Position numbers and translations under genes: made by a program | Source of the DNA: Bolinopsis microptera | Taxonomy: Eukaryota > Ctenophora > Tentaculata > Lobata > Bolinopsidae | Length of the DNA stretch: 64,000 nucleotides | Assembly (NCBI RefSeq): GCF_026151205.1 | Contig: NC_087073.1 | Coordinates: 1,880,501 to 1,944,500 of the forward strand | Reading direction: 5' to 3' | Notes under the pieces: generated by a model | The model's input: the letters and a program-made list of their open reading frames with translations, nothing else | What the model was told of the DNA's origin: nothing | Databases searched by the model: none | In this document: one piece after another, positions 23,646 to 35,365 of the stretch | Numbering within the stretch: position 1 is the stretch's first letter | Layout of the letters: each line of letters opens with the position of its first letter

Positions 23646-23943
23646 TCAATACTATAATTCAAAGAATTATTCTGTACGACCGCCCACGTGCAAATTAGAC
23701 GAGAAATAGGAAGCTGCATAGTAACCATGGTTGATGGTAACGGTGTTCAAAAGTACTCGGCACGTGTAAAGATTTGCGAGCGACATTATGATCGGTTGTG
23801 TCGTAATTACGTTGTGTTCAGCGCGAGCTTCATTTTAATCGGCTGTATCTTCGGTTGGGACGGATATTTTTTGATGCAATAAAAACTGACTGCCAAAAAA
23901 TAGAAAACTACTAGCTTCCTCCGTGTGACCACGGGCTTTCTAG
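23646..23943 (+). mobile_element. Helitron-like element, copy E, best-preserved 3' hairpin
   Basis: Starts TCAATACTATAATTC and ends with the hairpin CCGTG-TGAC-CACGG, 5 bp of spacer, then CTAG and T outside. The hairpin 5-10 bp before CTAG is the Helitron terminator. A 64-codon ORF inside (23688) is a shadow, not a RepHel fragment. Confidence 0.8.
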
Positions 23944-24804
23944 TATTAAATATAATATTGCATGACAAATTTATTTACAAACTTCTTCAGTCGGTTCAAT
24001 TTATTTTTCATTACCGTTACGTGTCTATAATTAAAGTATTAAACACGGTTATATAAGTTTGCTTCTTTTTTTAACTGTTAACGTTTGTTTCGTATTTATA
24101 TGTGTTTATTGGTGTTATGCTTGTTATAAATTATAACATATTTGATATTGTACTAGCCAATATGTTCTGTATTAAGTTTAACATTTAATAATGGTCAATA
24201 GCGAAATTGTTTTAGTTCCACCATCTTAAGCTTTCTGAGCCAAAAGAACCTTATATCCCAAGTTCCGACAACATTATATTAACCTAAATAAAATTGGTGA
24301 AATAGGAACGGCTTTTACTAATTCGCTAATATAACTAACATGCGGTTTTGCAGCCGAACCTTTAACTTATCATGCATGCAATAAAATGGCAAGCTAGCTT
24401 TTCATGATGCTTGTACTTAACAAGTTTACATAACCAAGATAACACTAACTCCCCAATTATAAATATGAAATTCAAAAATATCTAAAATATTATTTCGTGT
24501 TTTCATGACTGGTAGAATGCATGCTCGGGATAACTATTTCCAGTTATAGCTACAGTTAAAGCTATTTGATCTTCTAAGTATGTTATTATTGAATACTCAA
24601 TTTATTGTAATCATGGGGCAGATAAGACTTACAGTTATGGTCAATATAAAAGTGGCGTACAAATTACATATTTCGAAAAAAACCTGTCGGATGAATATGA
24701 GTACCACGAATAAATATGACCTTGATACACGTTGTAACCCCTTTTCGCGCGCATTCTACAGGTTCCACCCCTGGGTCAGCAGATTTGGGGCACGTTAAGT
24801 AATA

Positions 24805-25118
24805 TCTATAATATAATTCAAAAGATTCTTTCTGTCTGTAGCTGTCTGTACGACGCCCACGTGCAAATTAGACGAGAAATAAGAAGTTAGGTAAAAACCA
24901 AAAGGTTCCATAGCAATTAGCATGAGTGTTGGAATTCGCACGTGCACGTGCAAATATTGTTGGAACGACATTTTGATCGGTTTTGTGGTAATTACGTTTT
25001 GTTTTACATTTAAAATCGGCTGCATCTTCGGTTGGGGTGAATATTTTTGATACGATTAAAACTTTCTTTCAAAGAATACTACATACTAGCTTCATCCCTG
25101 TTACCACGGGCTTTCTAG
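24805..25118 (+). mobile_element. Helitron-like element, copy F
   Basis: Starts TCTATAATATAATTC after A and ends GGGCTTTCTAG before T, so the A/T target dinucleotide typical of Helitrons is intact. 314 bp, same family as copies A to E. Confidence 0.8.
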
Positions 25119-26160
25119 TATTATATATAATATTATACGTATTTTATTCCGTTAGAAGACTTGCCCCAAAATAGTTTTAAGATTCACCGCTAGCCCTTCA
25201 ATGATCAATAAATGCACAAAAACAATAATAAATCACGATTTCTTAAAATTCTTGTTGTCTAAATTAAACGATTTTATCTTATCGCGTACCGTTACACGTC
25301 TGCAGCAACCAAGTACTGTTTGGAACAGATCAGCCCGAAGGGATCTCAAAGAAAAATGATCAAAGTTGTGTAGTGCTGAAAAGTGCCGAGGTATTGGATA
25401 TCGAAACAGATTGCTCCACCCCCTACCGTCAGAATAACAAATAAATGTTCATTAGTCCAAGTAATTGCGTACATAGTTCACTATGTGTTAAAAATATTGG
25501 CTCGAAGAGTAATGTAAGTTGTTGCTTAACGGGAAAATGCTTAACGAGAAAATGACTAAATTGGCTTTTCTTCAACTTTAGATGTAAGGGCGTTAGGAAT
25601 TCAAGACAATTTGAAAAAGTCGACGTTGAGATTCCGTGGGACGCCGCAATAGAACAAAAAATTAAGGACTTATTTTTCTTAATAATATAATATCCATGGG
25701 CAACAAAAATGCCGGAGAGTTCAAAGATCCAATGTTAAACAGACAATTAGGGGTCGTGGATCATTGATATTTATTAACATCAAGAGGGCGAAAATTCTTT
25801 TAAAGTAATACAGGGTTTTCCGGTTAATATGTTATTGAATCATCTACCTTACGAGACATAATTGTGTTCGATATAATGCCGGTGACCTAAATGATTTGGG
25901 AACGAAAATATGGGAATATTTGCAACGAACAAATTTGAAAATCATGTCATCATTCTATAAGTATAATCTATCGTAATTCTTGGACGGGGCTCAAATCTAT
26001 CAGGGGACTGACTGTACTCGGTCCATTCCTCTCGCTTCATATTCCTTCTTACTCTTTCTCCTCGTGGCTAAAAAACAAAAAAGAGTAGAGTAATAGACTT
26101 CGCAAGCACATCAAATCACGCGGGCTTTATACCTTTATGTTAAAGTCTCCTTTCTGTTAA
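25119..26160. other. No gene seen
   Basis: AT-rich spacer without ORFs above background, splice signals in order or repeats I can name. Confidence 0.5.
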
Positions 26161-26170
26161 AGTTTCCTTT

Positions 26171-26375
26171 CTGCCACAAAAAAGCATCATCCGCTACACG
26201 GTCCACCTACAACCACTCATTCGCAGTGAGAGCTGGAAGACTCTGGAATGTTCTCCCCAAAATTGTCAATACTCAAAAGACTTAGGCAAGCTTGAAGACA
26301 TCTCTTGGAAACTTCCTAGACACCCTTCCAGACAAGCCTCCACCCCTGGATACAGAGCAGAAAACTTTAACTCGA
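26171..26375 (+). pseudogene. LINE reverse-transcriptase 3' end remnant
   Basis: One frame reads KASSATRSTYNHSFAVRAGR then LWNVLPKIVNTQKT, a stop, then ASLKTSLGNFLDTLPDKPPP. This is the typical C-terminal tail of non-LTR reverse transcriptases (SFxVRxxRLWNxLP, then a SLxxFKxxL-like helix and LPD.PP). One in-frame TAG. Only the last fifth of an RT is present. Confidence 0.6.
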
Positions 26376-27690
26376 TAAATTAATATAACTAGCAGTAACC
26401 CGTATAACCCTAAAATAGTGTCAACACTCAAGAGACTAAAATAATTATTACCTATTTAATTCGCGTTTTTGACACCACTTGGGGGTTCAAATTTTGGGCT
26501 CTAAAACTCCTATTCCTTGGCCAATTTTTTATTTTTTCATGCTGATTTGGAGGCCATCAAAGCATTTGACCCAGTCAAAAAAGTAACAGTTGTATATCTT
26601 TTACGGTTTTTGCGGAAAGTCGCGTTAAAGTTGATGCAGTGGTGTCAGTAAAATGGTACGGATAAACACATCCATATATATCGTCTCGCTTTATATATAG
26701 TAAGATAGACTGGTGCAGTCTGCAAGGAGGTGGTCCGCAGATTGCGTGATGGCCGTGAAGATGCCCACTTCTAAACCTCTCAATAGGTTCAATAAGTAGG
26801 TATCCTTCAAACTTCAGACCTATTAACAAGTGATTAATAAATGATTAACTATATCGAGCAGTACAAAATTAATATCTACCAACGCTTTTCATAAAATGGA
26901 ACAGAAGTGAAATGATGGTTTTAAATAGTGCGACAGAAAGATGAGAAAGTCATGCGGGGCTCCAGGCTAGGTTGCAACAGCTGAAGCCACTACCCGATAC
27001 CACCCCTATGCTGCCACTATACCTGATATCATCACTGCCATAATATCTTAATATTGTATGTAGGGCCACTTCCATGGCATGGTGGCAGTGCAGTAGTGGC
27101 AACATGCGTTACGTTGTTGTACCTACAAGCTTCTGGACCTGAGAATTTGACTGCTCGATGTACAATAATTGGCTTACATGTCACGTAATATAATTATGAG
27201 TTGCATTGCATATGTTACGTCACCCTGGTTACGTCACCCTGGTTACGTCACACTGACATTGATTTATATTAAATCCTAAATATATATAGGACTCTATACT
27301 TATAGGACTGTATATTATATAGGACTCTACATACACATTATATTCATCAAAATGTGATTCCTAACCCAAAGTCGATCGTCCCAACTCCCAAAATACAACC
27401 AAACGTTTGTCGGCATCGGCAAGCTCAACAGTAAAAACGAAGGATCAATCACGAGATAACCGTAAACTACATTAATTATTTACCGGAGACGCAAAAGGAA
27501 AAGTAACGATGGATAATGAAGTGTGTGAACCAGGTGAGATGATATTTGCAATTATATCGGTAGTTATAATTTAATCAGATCATCACAAGAACTGTAGAAC
27601 ACGCTATGTTAAAATGATGCAATGAACCAGATTGGGCTATTTCAAAGGAGGCAGTCTAGTCATTGATATCCTTTTCACTGAAAATATATA
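26376..27690. other. No gene; three ACGTCA-type repeats at 27214-27255
   Basis: Mostly AT-rich. GTTACGTCACCCTG is repeated three times at about 14-15 bp spacing; each carries TTACGTCA, a CREB/ATF-type bZIP site. An 84-codon minus ORF at 26575 is not supported. Confidence 0.5.
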
Positions 27691-27699
27691 CTATCCCTG

Positions 27700-27930
27700 A
27701 AATATGTGAACAAGTTTTCGTCTAGAACAATCATCGGGAATCATATTTGTGATATGAATAAGCAAGAAAATGACCTTATCCTCTCATAATTCAGGTTATT
27801 CTTGTAAGCACAGGTTGGACCAACCTGTGCTTACAAGAATAACCTGAATTATGAGGATGAGGATATTTTCCTGCTTATTCATACCACAAATCCGATTCCC
27901 GGTGATTTTTCTAGATGAAAACTGGTCGGT
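27700..27930. repeat. Near-perfect 230-bp hairpin
   Basis: Two arms of about 115 bp meet at GGTTGGACCAACC (centre about 27814) with essentially no loop. Near the centre the pairing is perfect for over 40 bp (TGTGCTTACAAGAATAACCT against its complement); outer parts have a few differences. Probably a foldback or MITE-type element. Confidence 0.85.
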
Positions 27931-28552
27931 TCGGCTTTAAAAGCATATATAATTCACTAGAACAATGATGCTAAAATGAGTTAAAAGCAAATATCTGTCC
28001 ACGTATTAATCGTACGTGTTATTTCAGAATACTAGGGGCTGATAGTGGCAGTGTTACTTTAGAACTTTAGGTTCAATAACTTTAAACAGTTTCGAGAATA
28101 GTGTCCTCTCAAATATCACTATTTTGGAAAGTTTTTGTCTGCATAGAATTTGTTGACAGATTTAATTTAAAATGGATAACAGCAGAATGAAGGACGTACG
28201 AAGGGTGCAATAATGATGGAGTTGTTATCTTGCAAGTGTCTGTGTATGGTTTTGGAAATTTTGGATTCGTCCGAATAAGTGTTAATATAGGATGGCTCTT
28301 AAGAGCTAAAGACGACCTACCCCACTGCAGTTAGGAAGAAGCACACCACAAATGCTTGTTCTCTGTTTCCCAGGAAGAGGACAATTGTTTAGCATCTTTA
28401 CCAAATATTTACCGTCTGCGCATCTGAAATCAGAAATGGCTGTTGTTTACTGTTTAGTGATATTTGACAGAATCATTAGTTCAATCTACATTACGGTGCT
28501 CATTTAAAGCCAAAGGTAAGGGCAAGGGTTATAGTGCTGTTGCAACATACCT

Positions 28553-28640
28553 TATCGGACCTTATTTGAACGGACATTACTTGAACGCTGGAGGCCCTAT
28601 AGCGCTCATCTTAATGTCCGTTCAAATAAAGTCCGTTCAT
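28553..28640. repeat. Hairpin with TTGAACGGACATTA arms
   Basis: GACCTTATTTGAACGGACAT at 28558 pairs with its near-complement at about 28612-28636. The motif GTCCGTTCA is repeated again to 28675. Confidence 0.75.
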
Positions 28641-28881
28641 TTAATGTCCGTCCCAGTAAAAGTTAAAGTCCGTTGAATTTTTTTCAAAAATGTTTCCATT
28701 TCGAACTTTTTGTCCCGAATATGATCTGAACTGTTAATTTCAGTGTATTTCAATAGCTACCATTAGACTAAACTATATTGTTGAATCAATGAAAACAAGT
28801 TATTATAAAATTTTAACGATATAAATTGTAAATATCACATTATGGTATGATCACTATCTTGATCTAAATTTTTTTGCCCAT

Positions 28882-29250
28882 GCAGTTGATCTACAAGGGA
28901 AAAACAAATCAATCTCTTCCTAAGTATACATTTCCGAAAGAATTTGAGGTTCTTCGAGAAACATTGGGCAAATGAATCTACAACAATAAGTTTTATCGAG
29001 AACATCATAGACCATAGTGCCGTATGTTAACGACGAAAAGGTTCTCCTTCATCTTTGGTCTGCCGGAGGCACAGAAAACTTTTTTAGTATATGATGTTTT
29101 CAAGGGTCATTTTACGGAAAAAGTCAACGAAATTATGGCACTCAACGCTAAAAATGTTATCACCGAAAATGTTTTCTGGAAACCACTATTCTCCGTTTCA
29201 AAAAAAATATTCAGCCGGATATCCGGTCGGTTCCTAATAGTAATATGGTA
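28882..29250 (+). pseudogene. DDE transposase (pogo/Tigger-like) remnant
   Basis: Read over frame changes: MQLIYKGKTNQSLPKYTF, KHWANESTTISFIENIID, then LPEAQKTFLVYDVFKGHFTE. This is the order seen in DDE_1 transposases (QLIY.GKT..SLP..FP, H..N...S..FIE.I, then the LL..DVF.G.....V aspartate strand). At least two frame breaks; inactive. It lies between unrelated repeats; no TIRs found. Confidence 0.65.
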
Positions 29251-29867
29251 ATTGATAAAATACACAGTCTATGAATTACAAGTTCCCGGTACATTTCGAA
29301 ATCTAGCTGCATCAGTGAAATTGAATGTGGGAATGCACAGTGCACAGCTCTCAAACGATAGATATACTTATAGTTTAAGATACGGGTGGCTAATAATTGG
29401 ATGCTTGTAATAAAATATAATATATATTAACTGCGCACTGATTATAATTCGATACTGTAGACATGAGATTCATGATTCATAGAGAACTAGCCGGGGCAAA
29501 TATGTCGTTACTGGGCGGCGCTCAGTCTGTCATTCCGCCGAATCTTTAATAATTATAATTATAATAGCCTGGGGTCCCCAGGTAAATATGTCGTGGCAAC
29601 TACTATAACTCTATTACTATACGTATAAAATAAACAAATGCGAATAATAAACGGATCAACATCACTGAAATCTTATTACTTATACCCTGAGCCCTGAGAA
29701 AGAAAAGAATTTAGACCTAATGGCGATTTTTCTCACCAAGTTAACAGAGCCTGTCCTAAATTGAGTAAATAGTGCCTCCAATATACAATTTATTTATACT
29801 TTTATAGATTGCAACGGCCCTTAAGCGCTTGGTGCATCGACTTTAATTCTATTTAAAGTCTTTATAA
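29251..29867. other. No gene; fragment of the GC-rich element family
   Basis: About 29510-29585 contains GTTACTGGGCGGCGCTCAGT, CTGTCATTCCGCCGAATCT and AGCCTGGGGTCCCCAGGT, matching the 13196/13551 block 16 kb away. The remainder is AT-rich. Confidence 0.5.
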
Positions 29868-32805
29868 TTAGTAAGGGGAAAAGTGGTCGATTTAAGGGTT
29901 CCGTTGGATTTGAATGTTCACAAGGATTTCTCAACGGAATATGGTAGTTAGGACCCCTACGAACATAATTAGACTTGTTGCCAATTTTGTATCTCAACAG
30001 AAACACCACTTTTACCACTTTTTACCACCTTTGTACCACCTTTCTGGTTTGCCAAATATCTTTAGTTGTGAACGTCGTAGAAGGCTGCAAATTAACCTAG
30101 AATGTTTATCTTATCAAGGAGTAAAACTTTTGTACTAATATTTTTTACATTGGACAATCAGCTAATTGGATAATTACCAATTAGTTAATCACCAAAAAAG
30201 GTGAAAATTTTTTATTGGCTCAAAATGATTGAAATCGTTTTAAACACGGAAAAAAGTATTTTTAAGAAAAACTTCAAAAATTTTTCACTCAAAATATATT
30301 TTCGAGACTTGGAAAAAATGTTTGAAAATTTGAAAATATTTTTTTTCGCCAAAAGTGATCGAATTGCATGAAACGTGGATAAAAATGCTTTGCAGAAAAA
30401 CTTCGAAGATTTTTAGATTGGGGAATACTAAAATCATCAATATTTGAAGTTGGAGTTCAGTAAATCTCGACATATTTTAGTAATTAGGAATAGCTTAGCG
30501 GAAAGGGCTGAACCTGAAAAAGGTTAACCACACAATGTTAGAGTTTCATAACTAATTACAATACAGCTTTATCAAATTCCACATAAAGAAACAGCACAAA
30601 AGGACCATTTAAGATCGAACCGATTTTACCTGCTGTACTATCATTTTATTGATTTCAATGATCAAAACCTCTGTACCGTCAATATTTCCAATCTAGACCG
30701 GGTATCTGAATGTACCGGACCTCTTATTTACCTCTATAAATAGATCCAGTTGTGCAAGAAATGCGATTTCTCACAGAGGTTTCTTTTAACTGTGCACTTT
30801 TTGTCACTCTCGCAAGAGGCCTGGTATTATAGGGGGGTATAGGAAGCGAGTGTAAATATACCTTCCATCATCCACTGTGGCTTTTTTGTATTGTGAATTC
30901 GCATGTCGCTTCGTTTGCTATGCAAGATACCTCAAATAACCCCCATATGTCATTGCCAGGGTCGGGATAGAGCTGGAGATATCATTGAAAAGTTGCTAGA
31001 AATAGCTAGATTTAGAGTAAACTGGTGGTAGCTGGGTGGTCATGGTGCTAGCATGGATGTAGTAGAACCGAGCTACATGGGGTTTCATTGGAGTTGGTTA
31101 TTTTAATGGCCAAAGAGTGCCGGAACTAAAGTTACTTAAAATTGCAGTTGAGGGGCAGTGCAATTTGCAAACCACGGTGGAGTCAGGGACATAGAGCTAC
31201 AGTGCAGCCGCAGGGGTACTGCAAAAGAACAGTGCAAGTGATACAGTCTGCAACAGTAAAACGCCGAAGAAGGACATAAGATTGTGGTTGCAGAGGAGAG
31301 GAGCTGGAACCTGATTGTGTTTGGGTTGTAAGAAGAGGAGGAAGAAGAGTTTCCTGCTCTGGTAACTACATTTTTGGAAGAGGTGGGGTGAGAACCTATT
31401 TCCAAGCGACAAGGCCAAGGGTGGGCTGGAAGCAACCAAGTACAGCTATCCGACCTATCAAGATCACCGTCCTGAGCTTAACAGCCTTTCATCAGCTCTC
31501 TGTCCCTGACTCCACCGTGGTTTACACTGCCCCTCAACTGCAATCTTAAGTGACTTTAGTTCCGGCACTCTTTGGCCATTAAAATAACCAACTCCAATGA
31601 AACCCCGTGTAGCTGTGTAGCTACGTTCTACTACATCCATGCTAGCACCATGACCACCCAGCTACCACCACTTTACTCTAAATCTAGCTATTTCTAGCAA
31701 CTTTTCAATGCTATCTCCAGCTCTATCCCGACCCTGGCAATGAAGCAATGACATATGGGGGTTATTTGAGGTATCTTGCATAGCAAACGAAGCGGCATGC
31801 GAATTCACAATACAAAAAAGCCACAGTGGATGATGGAAGGTATATTTACACTCGCTTCCTATACCCCCTATAATACCAGGCCTCTTGCGAGAGTGACAAA
31901 AAGTGCACAGTTAAAAGAAACCTCTGTGAGAAATCGCATTTCTTGCACAACTGGATCTAATTATAGAGGTAAATAAGAGGTCCGGTATAGATTGGAAAGA
32001 TTGACGGTACAGAGGTTTTGATCATTGACATCAATAAAATGATAGTACAGCAGGTAAAATCGGTTCGATTTTAAATGGTCCTTTTGTGCTGTTTCTTTAT
32101 GTGGAATTTGATAAAGCTGTATTGTAATTAGTTATGAAACTCTAACATTGTGTGGTTAACCTTTTTCAGGTTCAGCCCTTTCCGCTAAGCTATTCCTAAT
32201 TACTAAAATATGTCGAGATTTACTGAACTCCAACTTCAAATATTGATGATTTTAGTATTCCCCAATCTAAAAATCTTCGAAGTTTTTCTGCAAAGCATTT
32301 TTATCCACGTTTCATGCAATTCGATCACTTTTGGCGAAAAAAAATATTTTCAAATTTTCAAACATTTTTTCCAAGTCTCGAAAATATATTTTGAGTGAAA
32401 AATTTTTGAAGTTTTTCTTAAAAATACTTTTTTCCGTGTTTAAAACGATTTCAATCATTTTGAGCCAATAAAAAATTTTCACCTTTTTTGGTGATTAACT
32501 AATTGGTAATTATCCAATTAGCTGATTGTCCAATGTAAAAAATATTAGTACAAAAGTTTTACTCCTTGATAAGATAAACATTCTAGGTTAATTTGCAGCC
32601 TTCTACGACGTTCACAACTAAAGATATTTGGCAAACCAGAAAGGTGGTACAAAGGTGGTAAAAAGTGGTAAAAGTGGTGTTTCTGTTGAGATACAAAATT
32701 GGCAACAAGTCTAATTATGTTCGTAGGGGTCCTAACTACCATATTCCGTTGAGAAATCCTTGTGAACATTCAAATCCAACGGAATGCCACTTTTCCCCTT
32801 ACTAA
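29868..32805. repeat. 2.9-kb palindrome with 1.3-kb arms and a 0.3-kb spacer
   Basis: The left arm 29868-31197 is repeated in reverse complement at 31494-32805. Outer ends are TTAGTAAGGGGAAAAGTGG on the left and its complement on the right. A 74-codon ORF at 29914 and a 62-codon ORF on the other strand at 30285 recur identically in the right arm (32545 and 32210). The arms differ by few bases, plus a 10-bp difference near the outer end. The spacer 31198-31493 is unique in the window, with a 99-codon minus ORF rich in Ser, Cys and Pro that I do not recognise. It may be a foldback transposon or a recent inverted duplication. No clear target duplication. Confidence 0.9.
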
Positions 32806-33990
32806 ATTATCTGCACCCGGAAATTAAAAACTGCAAAATCTTGCAGCTTCGGGAAATTAAATTATCACAATGATATATCAGAGTTCAGACTACGCAATAT
32901 GTAAGTCAACGAAAATAAATCCCATGGAAAAAGCGCTCTTGATGAATCGCTAATGAGAGCGGGAACTGGAAAAAGGACGGTCAAGCAAAACCCTTGCAAA
33001 TCTGATCGAAGAGTTACTACCAAGCTCCCACACTGTAAAACACTAAATCATGTCAAGTCCTAAATAATGGTGATCAGTGCAGAACGAACAGCAAAGCCAA
33101 AAAAAAAAGAAAAGGGGGGACCCCCAACCCATGTAGGCGTAGCTGAGACGCCTCACAGCAAGTAGACCAAAGTGGCTCTTGCTTGTGAAAGGTGTATCAA
33201 CTCCCCGCTTGGTTCAGCTAGGCCTGATGGAGTTCTCTTCCAATTATTCAATTAGACAGTTATATATTAGTGAATTCATTCCCGATCTCATTTTTAAATC
33301 CCAGGATTCGGGAATCCCGACCAAAATAAATCCCGGGATTCCCGAAAATCGGAAAAATTTCCCGGATTCCCCGAAAATCGGGAATTTCCCGGAAATCAGG
33401 ATTCCCGAACATTGAAAGTTTGTTAAAACATATGGTGCCAATCCTGGAGTTCGACTACGAGTCGTGCATGAAATAGTTCGAAAACACAGTGCTGTTGCAA
33501 TTTAGTGCTGCTGCAACATAGTGGGGACAAAACTAAAATGTTTTCTAAAAAGTAAAAAGAACTCACAAGTACAGATAAGTTGGAAGATGTTTAGAATAAT
33601 GTAGTCTCAAGAAAATATCCACTTGCTCGGCATTACATCATGCAATCAACATTGTCAGCTGGTTTAGATGCATTCACTAAGGATTAAAATTTCATAGAAA
33701 ATGAAAAACATCAGTAAAAAATGAAAGATGAACCTCAAGTTAAGTGTACAACAGATTGTTTCAATACTTGATACTTATACTGATTTTATGAAATTTATGC
33801 AAAAATCAAAACAATATCAAACAATTATACAAGTACATAAAAATCTGACAAAACACAAAATATTGAAAGCCTCCTCTGAAACTTTTGCTTTATTAAAAAC
33901 AACTGCGCAGGAAAATACAATAAAATAATTCGAAAGACATCTCTTAAATTAAATTATCAACTTTTCTTCTGAACTCCATATATAGCTTTA
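32806..33990. repeat. Spacer with a CCCGGGATTC-rich repeat and duplicated 3' flank
   Basis: 33297-33415 is built from permutations of CCCGGGATTCCCGAAAATC on both strands and can fold on itself. 33560-33700 (CTCACAAGTACAGATAAGTTG and TATCCACTTGCTCGGCATTAC) is the same 3' flanking segment that follows the related copies at 34690 and 40790, so the duplication unit includes this non-coding flank. Confidence 0.7.
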
Positions 33991-34428
33991 TCATCCAGAC
34001 TCTGTACTCGAGGTAGAGGGTGAGACAGTCTTACAGCTTTTGCAGTTTAAACAAAATTTAAGGGTATTTCTTTTTCTTGGGCCTTTAGCCTTCTTCAAGC
34101 TCCTCCTTTCCTTTGCATCATCTGTCTTTAAGTGCTCCAGCTTCTCCAATTTCAGAATTCCAAGAACTGGTTTCGGATTTCTTAATGATCGCCGATTTAT
34201 CCCTACTTTTTCTTTTTCATGCGGAAATTCTAATGCTGGTTTGCAGAAAGGCTCATCACCGAATAATTCTTGAGACGGATCAAATTTAATTTCAATCTTT
34301 CCAGTGCTCGCGCTTTGATTGTTCAAGTCTTCTTGACGATCATGTCTAAATGCCGTATCATCCAAATCTTCAGGTGGCGCAAACATCGGCTTGAATATTT
34401 CCAAAACAATATAATTTCTGCAGCCCAC
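33991..34428 (-). pseudogene. Tail-gene copy 1, internally deleted remnant
   Basis: 145 codons. The open frame begins at a GTG, not an ATG. Pieces match the C-terminal part of the giant tail: GCRN, MFAPPEDLDDTAFRHDRQE, IEIKFDPSQE, EPFCKPAL, KEKVGINRRS and a final FCLNCKSCKTVSPS. Between them about 1,100 residues of the copy-2 protein are missing. The upstream stretch (GTGTGGGCT, GATACAGCTC) matches that of copy 2. Probably a dead deletion derivative of the tandem duplication. Confidence 0.75.
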
Positions 34429-34745
34429 ACGTCGATTTATCTACCGTGGAGCTGTATCATTCTTCTCGTTCTTGTGCTTGGTACAATAGTTGTAGAGACA
34501 AACTTACTGAGGAGAGTAACATTGAAAATGGTTGCAGTGGTATCTGACAGCATTGCTTATTGTTTATATAATTGTTACTCAGAGAGAGAGGAAGGGGTTT
34601 GATAGGGAGCTAAAAAAGAAGTTAAGTGTGAAATTCTTATTATATTAATCATTGAAAACAAGTCGAAATGAAAATCTAAAAAGTAAAAAGTGAAATGTAC
34701 TCACAAGTACAGTGTAGATAAGTTGAAAGAAGTCTAGATGTAGTC

Positions 34746-34866
34746 ACAAGAGAATGTCCACTTGTTTAGCGTTACACAAGAGAATGTCCACTTGTTCAGC
34801 GTTACACAAGAGATCGTCCACTGGTTCAGCGTTACACAAGAGAATGTCCACTTGTTCAGCGTTACA
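34746..34866. repeat. 30-bp tandem repeat, four copies
   Basis: Four units of GTTACACAAGAGAATGTCCA followed by CTTGTTCAGC, inside the 3' flank of tail-gene copy 2. The equivalent flank at 40860 has one unit, so the expansion is local. Confidence 0.9.
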
Positions 34867-35365
34867 TCCTGCAATCAACATTGTCAGCTCAATTAAAGCT
34901 TTCATTAAGTTGGGCAAGAAAATTCCATTAAAAAAACCGTAGTAAAATGGATAGATGAACCTCAACTTAAGTACAATTGTTTGAATCTGATATTTAATAA
35001 CAATATCAAGTTTTTAGTATCAACAGTGCAGATCTTTCGATTTTCAATAATTATAGATTAAAATCAAACAAGCAAATAGTCAATTAAAAAATAATATGTA
35101 CATGATGTATGCATTGTAATAACGGAATCTAGGCAAAAATCAAAACAATAAACAACACAAAAACATAAAAATCTGACCAAATATTGAGAACCATCTCTGA
35201 TCAAAGTACCAATTTATGTTAACTTTATTTGCGCGTGAAAATATATAACAGAAACAATTCGAAACACATCTCTTAAATGAAATTACAAACTTTTTTTGAC
35301 CACCAGACAGCTTTACCGTCCAGACTCTGTGTTAGAAGGTGATACAGTCTTACAACATTTTCAGT

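Noticed and set aside
23688..23882. 64-codon ORF as a gene
   Set aside because: It lies wholly inside a non-coding Helitron-like copy and is not kept in the other copies.
26486..26520. tRNA-like GGGTTCAAATT box
   Set aside because: No acceptor stem or A box could be placed around it.
29914..32769. Identical 74- and 62-codon ORFs as a duplicated gene pair
   Set aside because: The identity is explained by the palindrome arms; the sequences are low complexity and show no codon-level signature.
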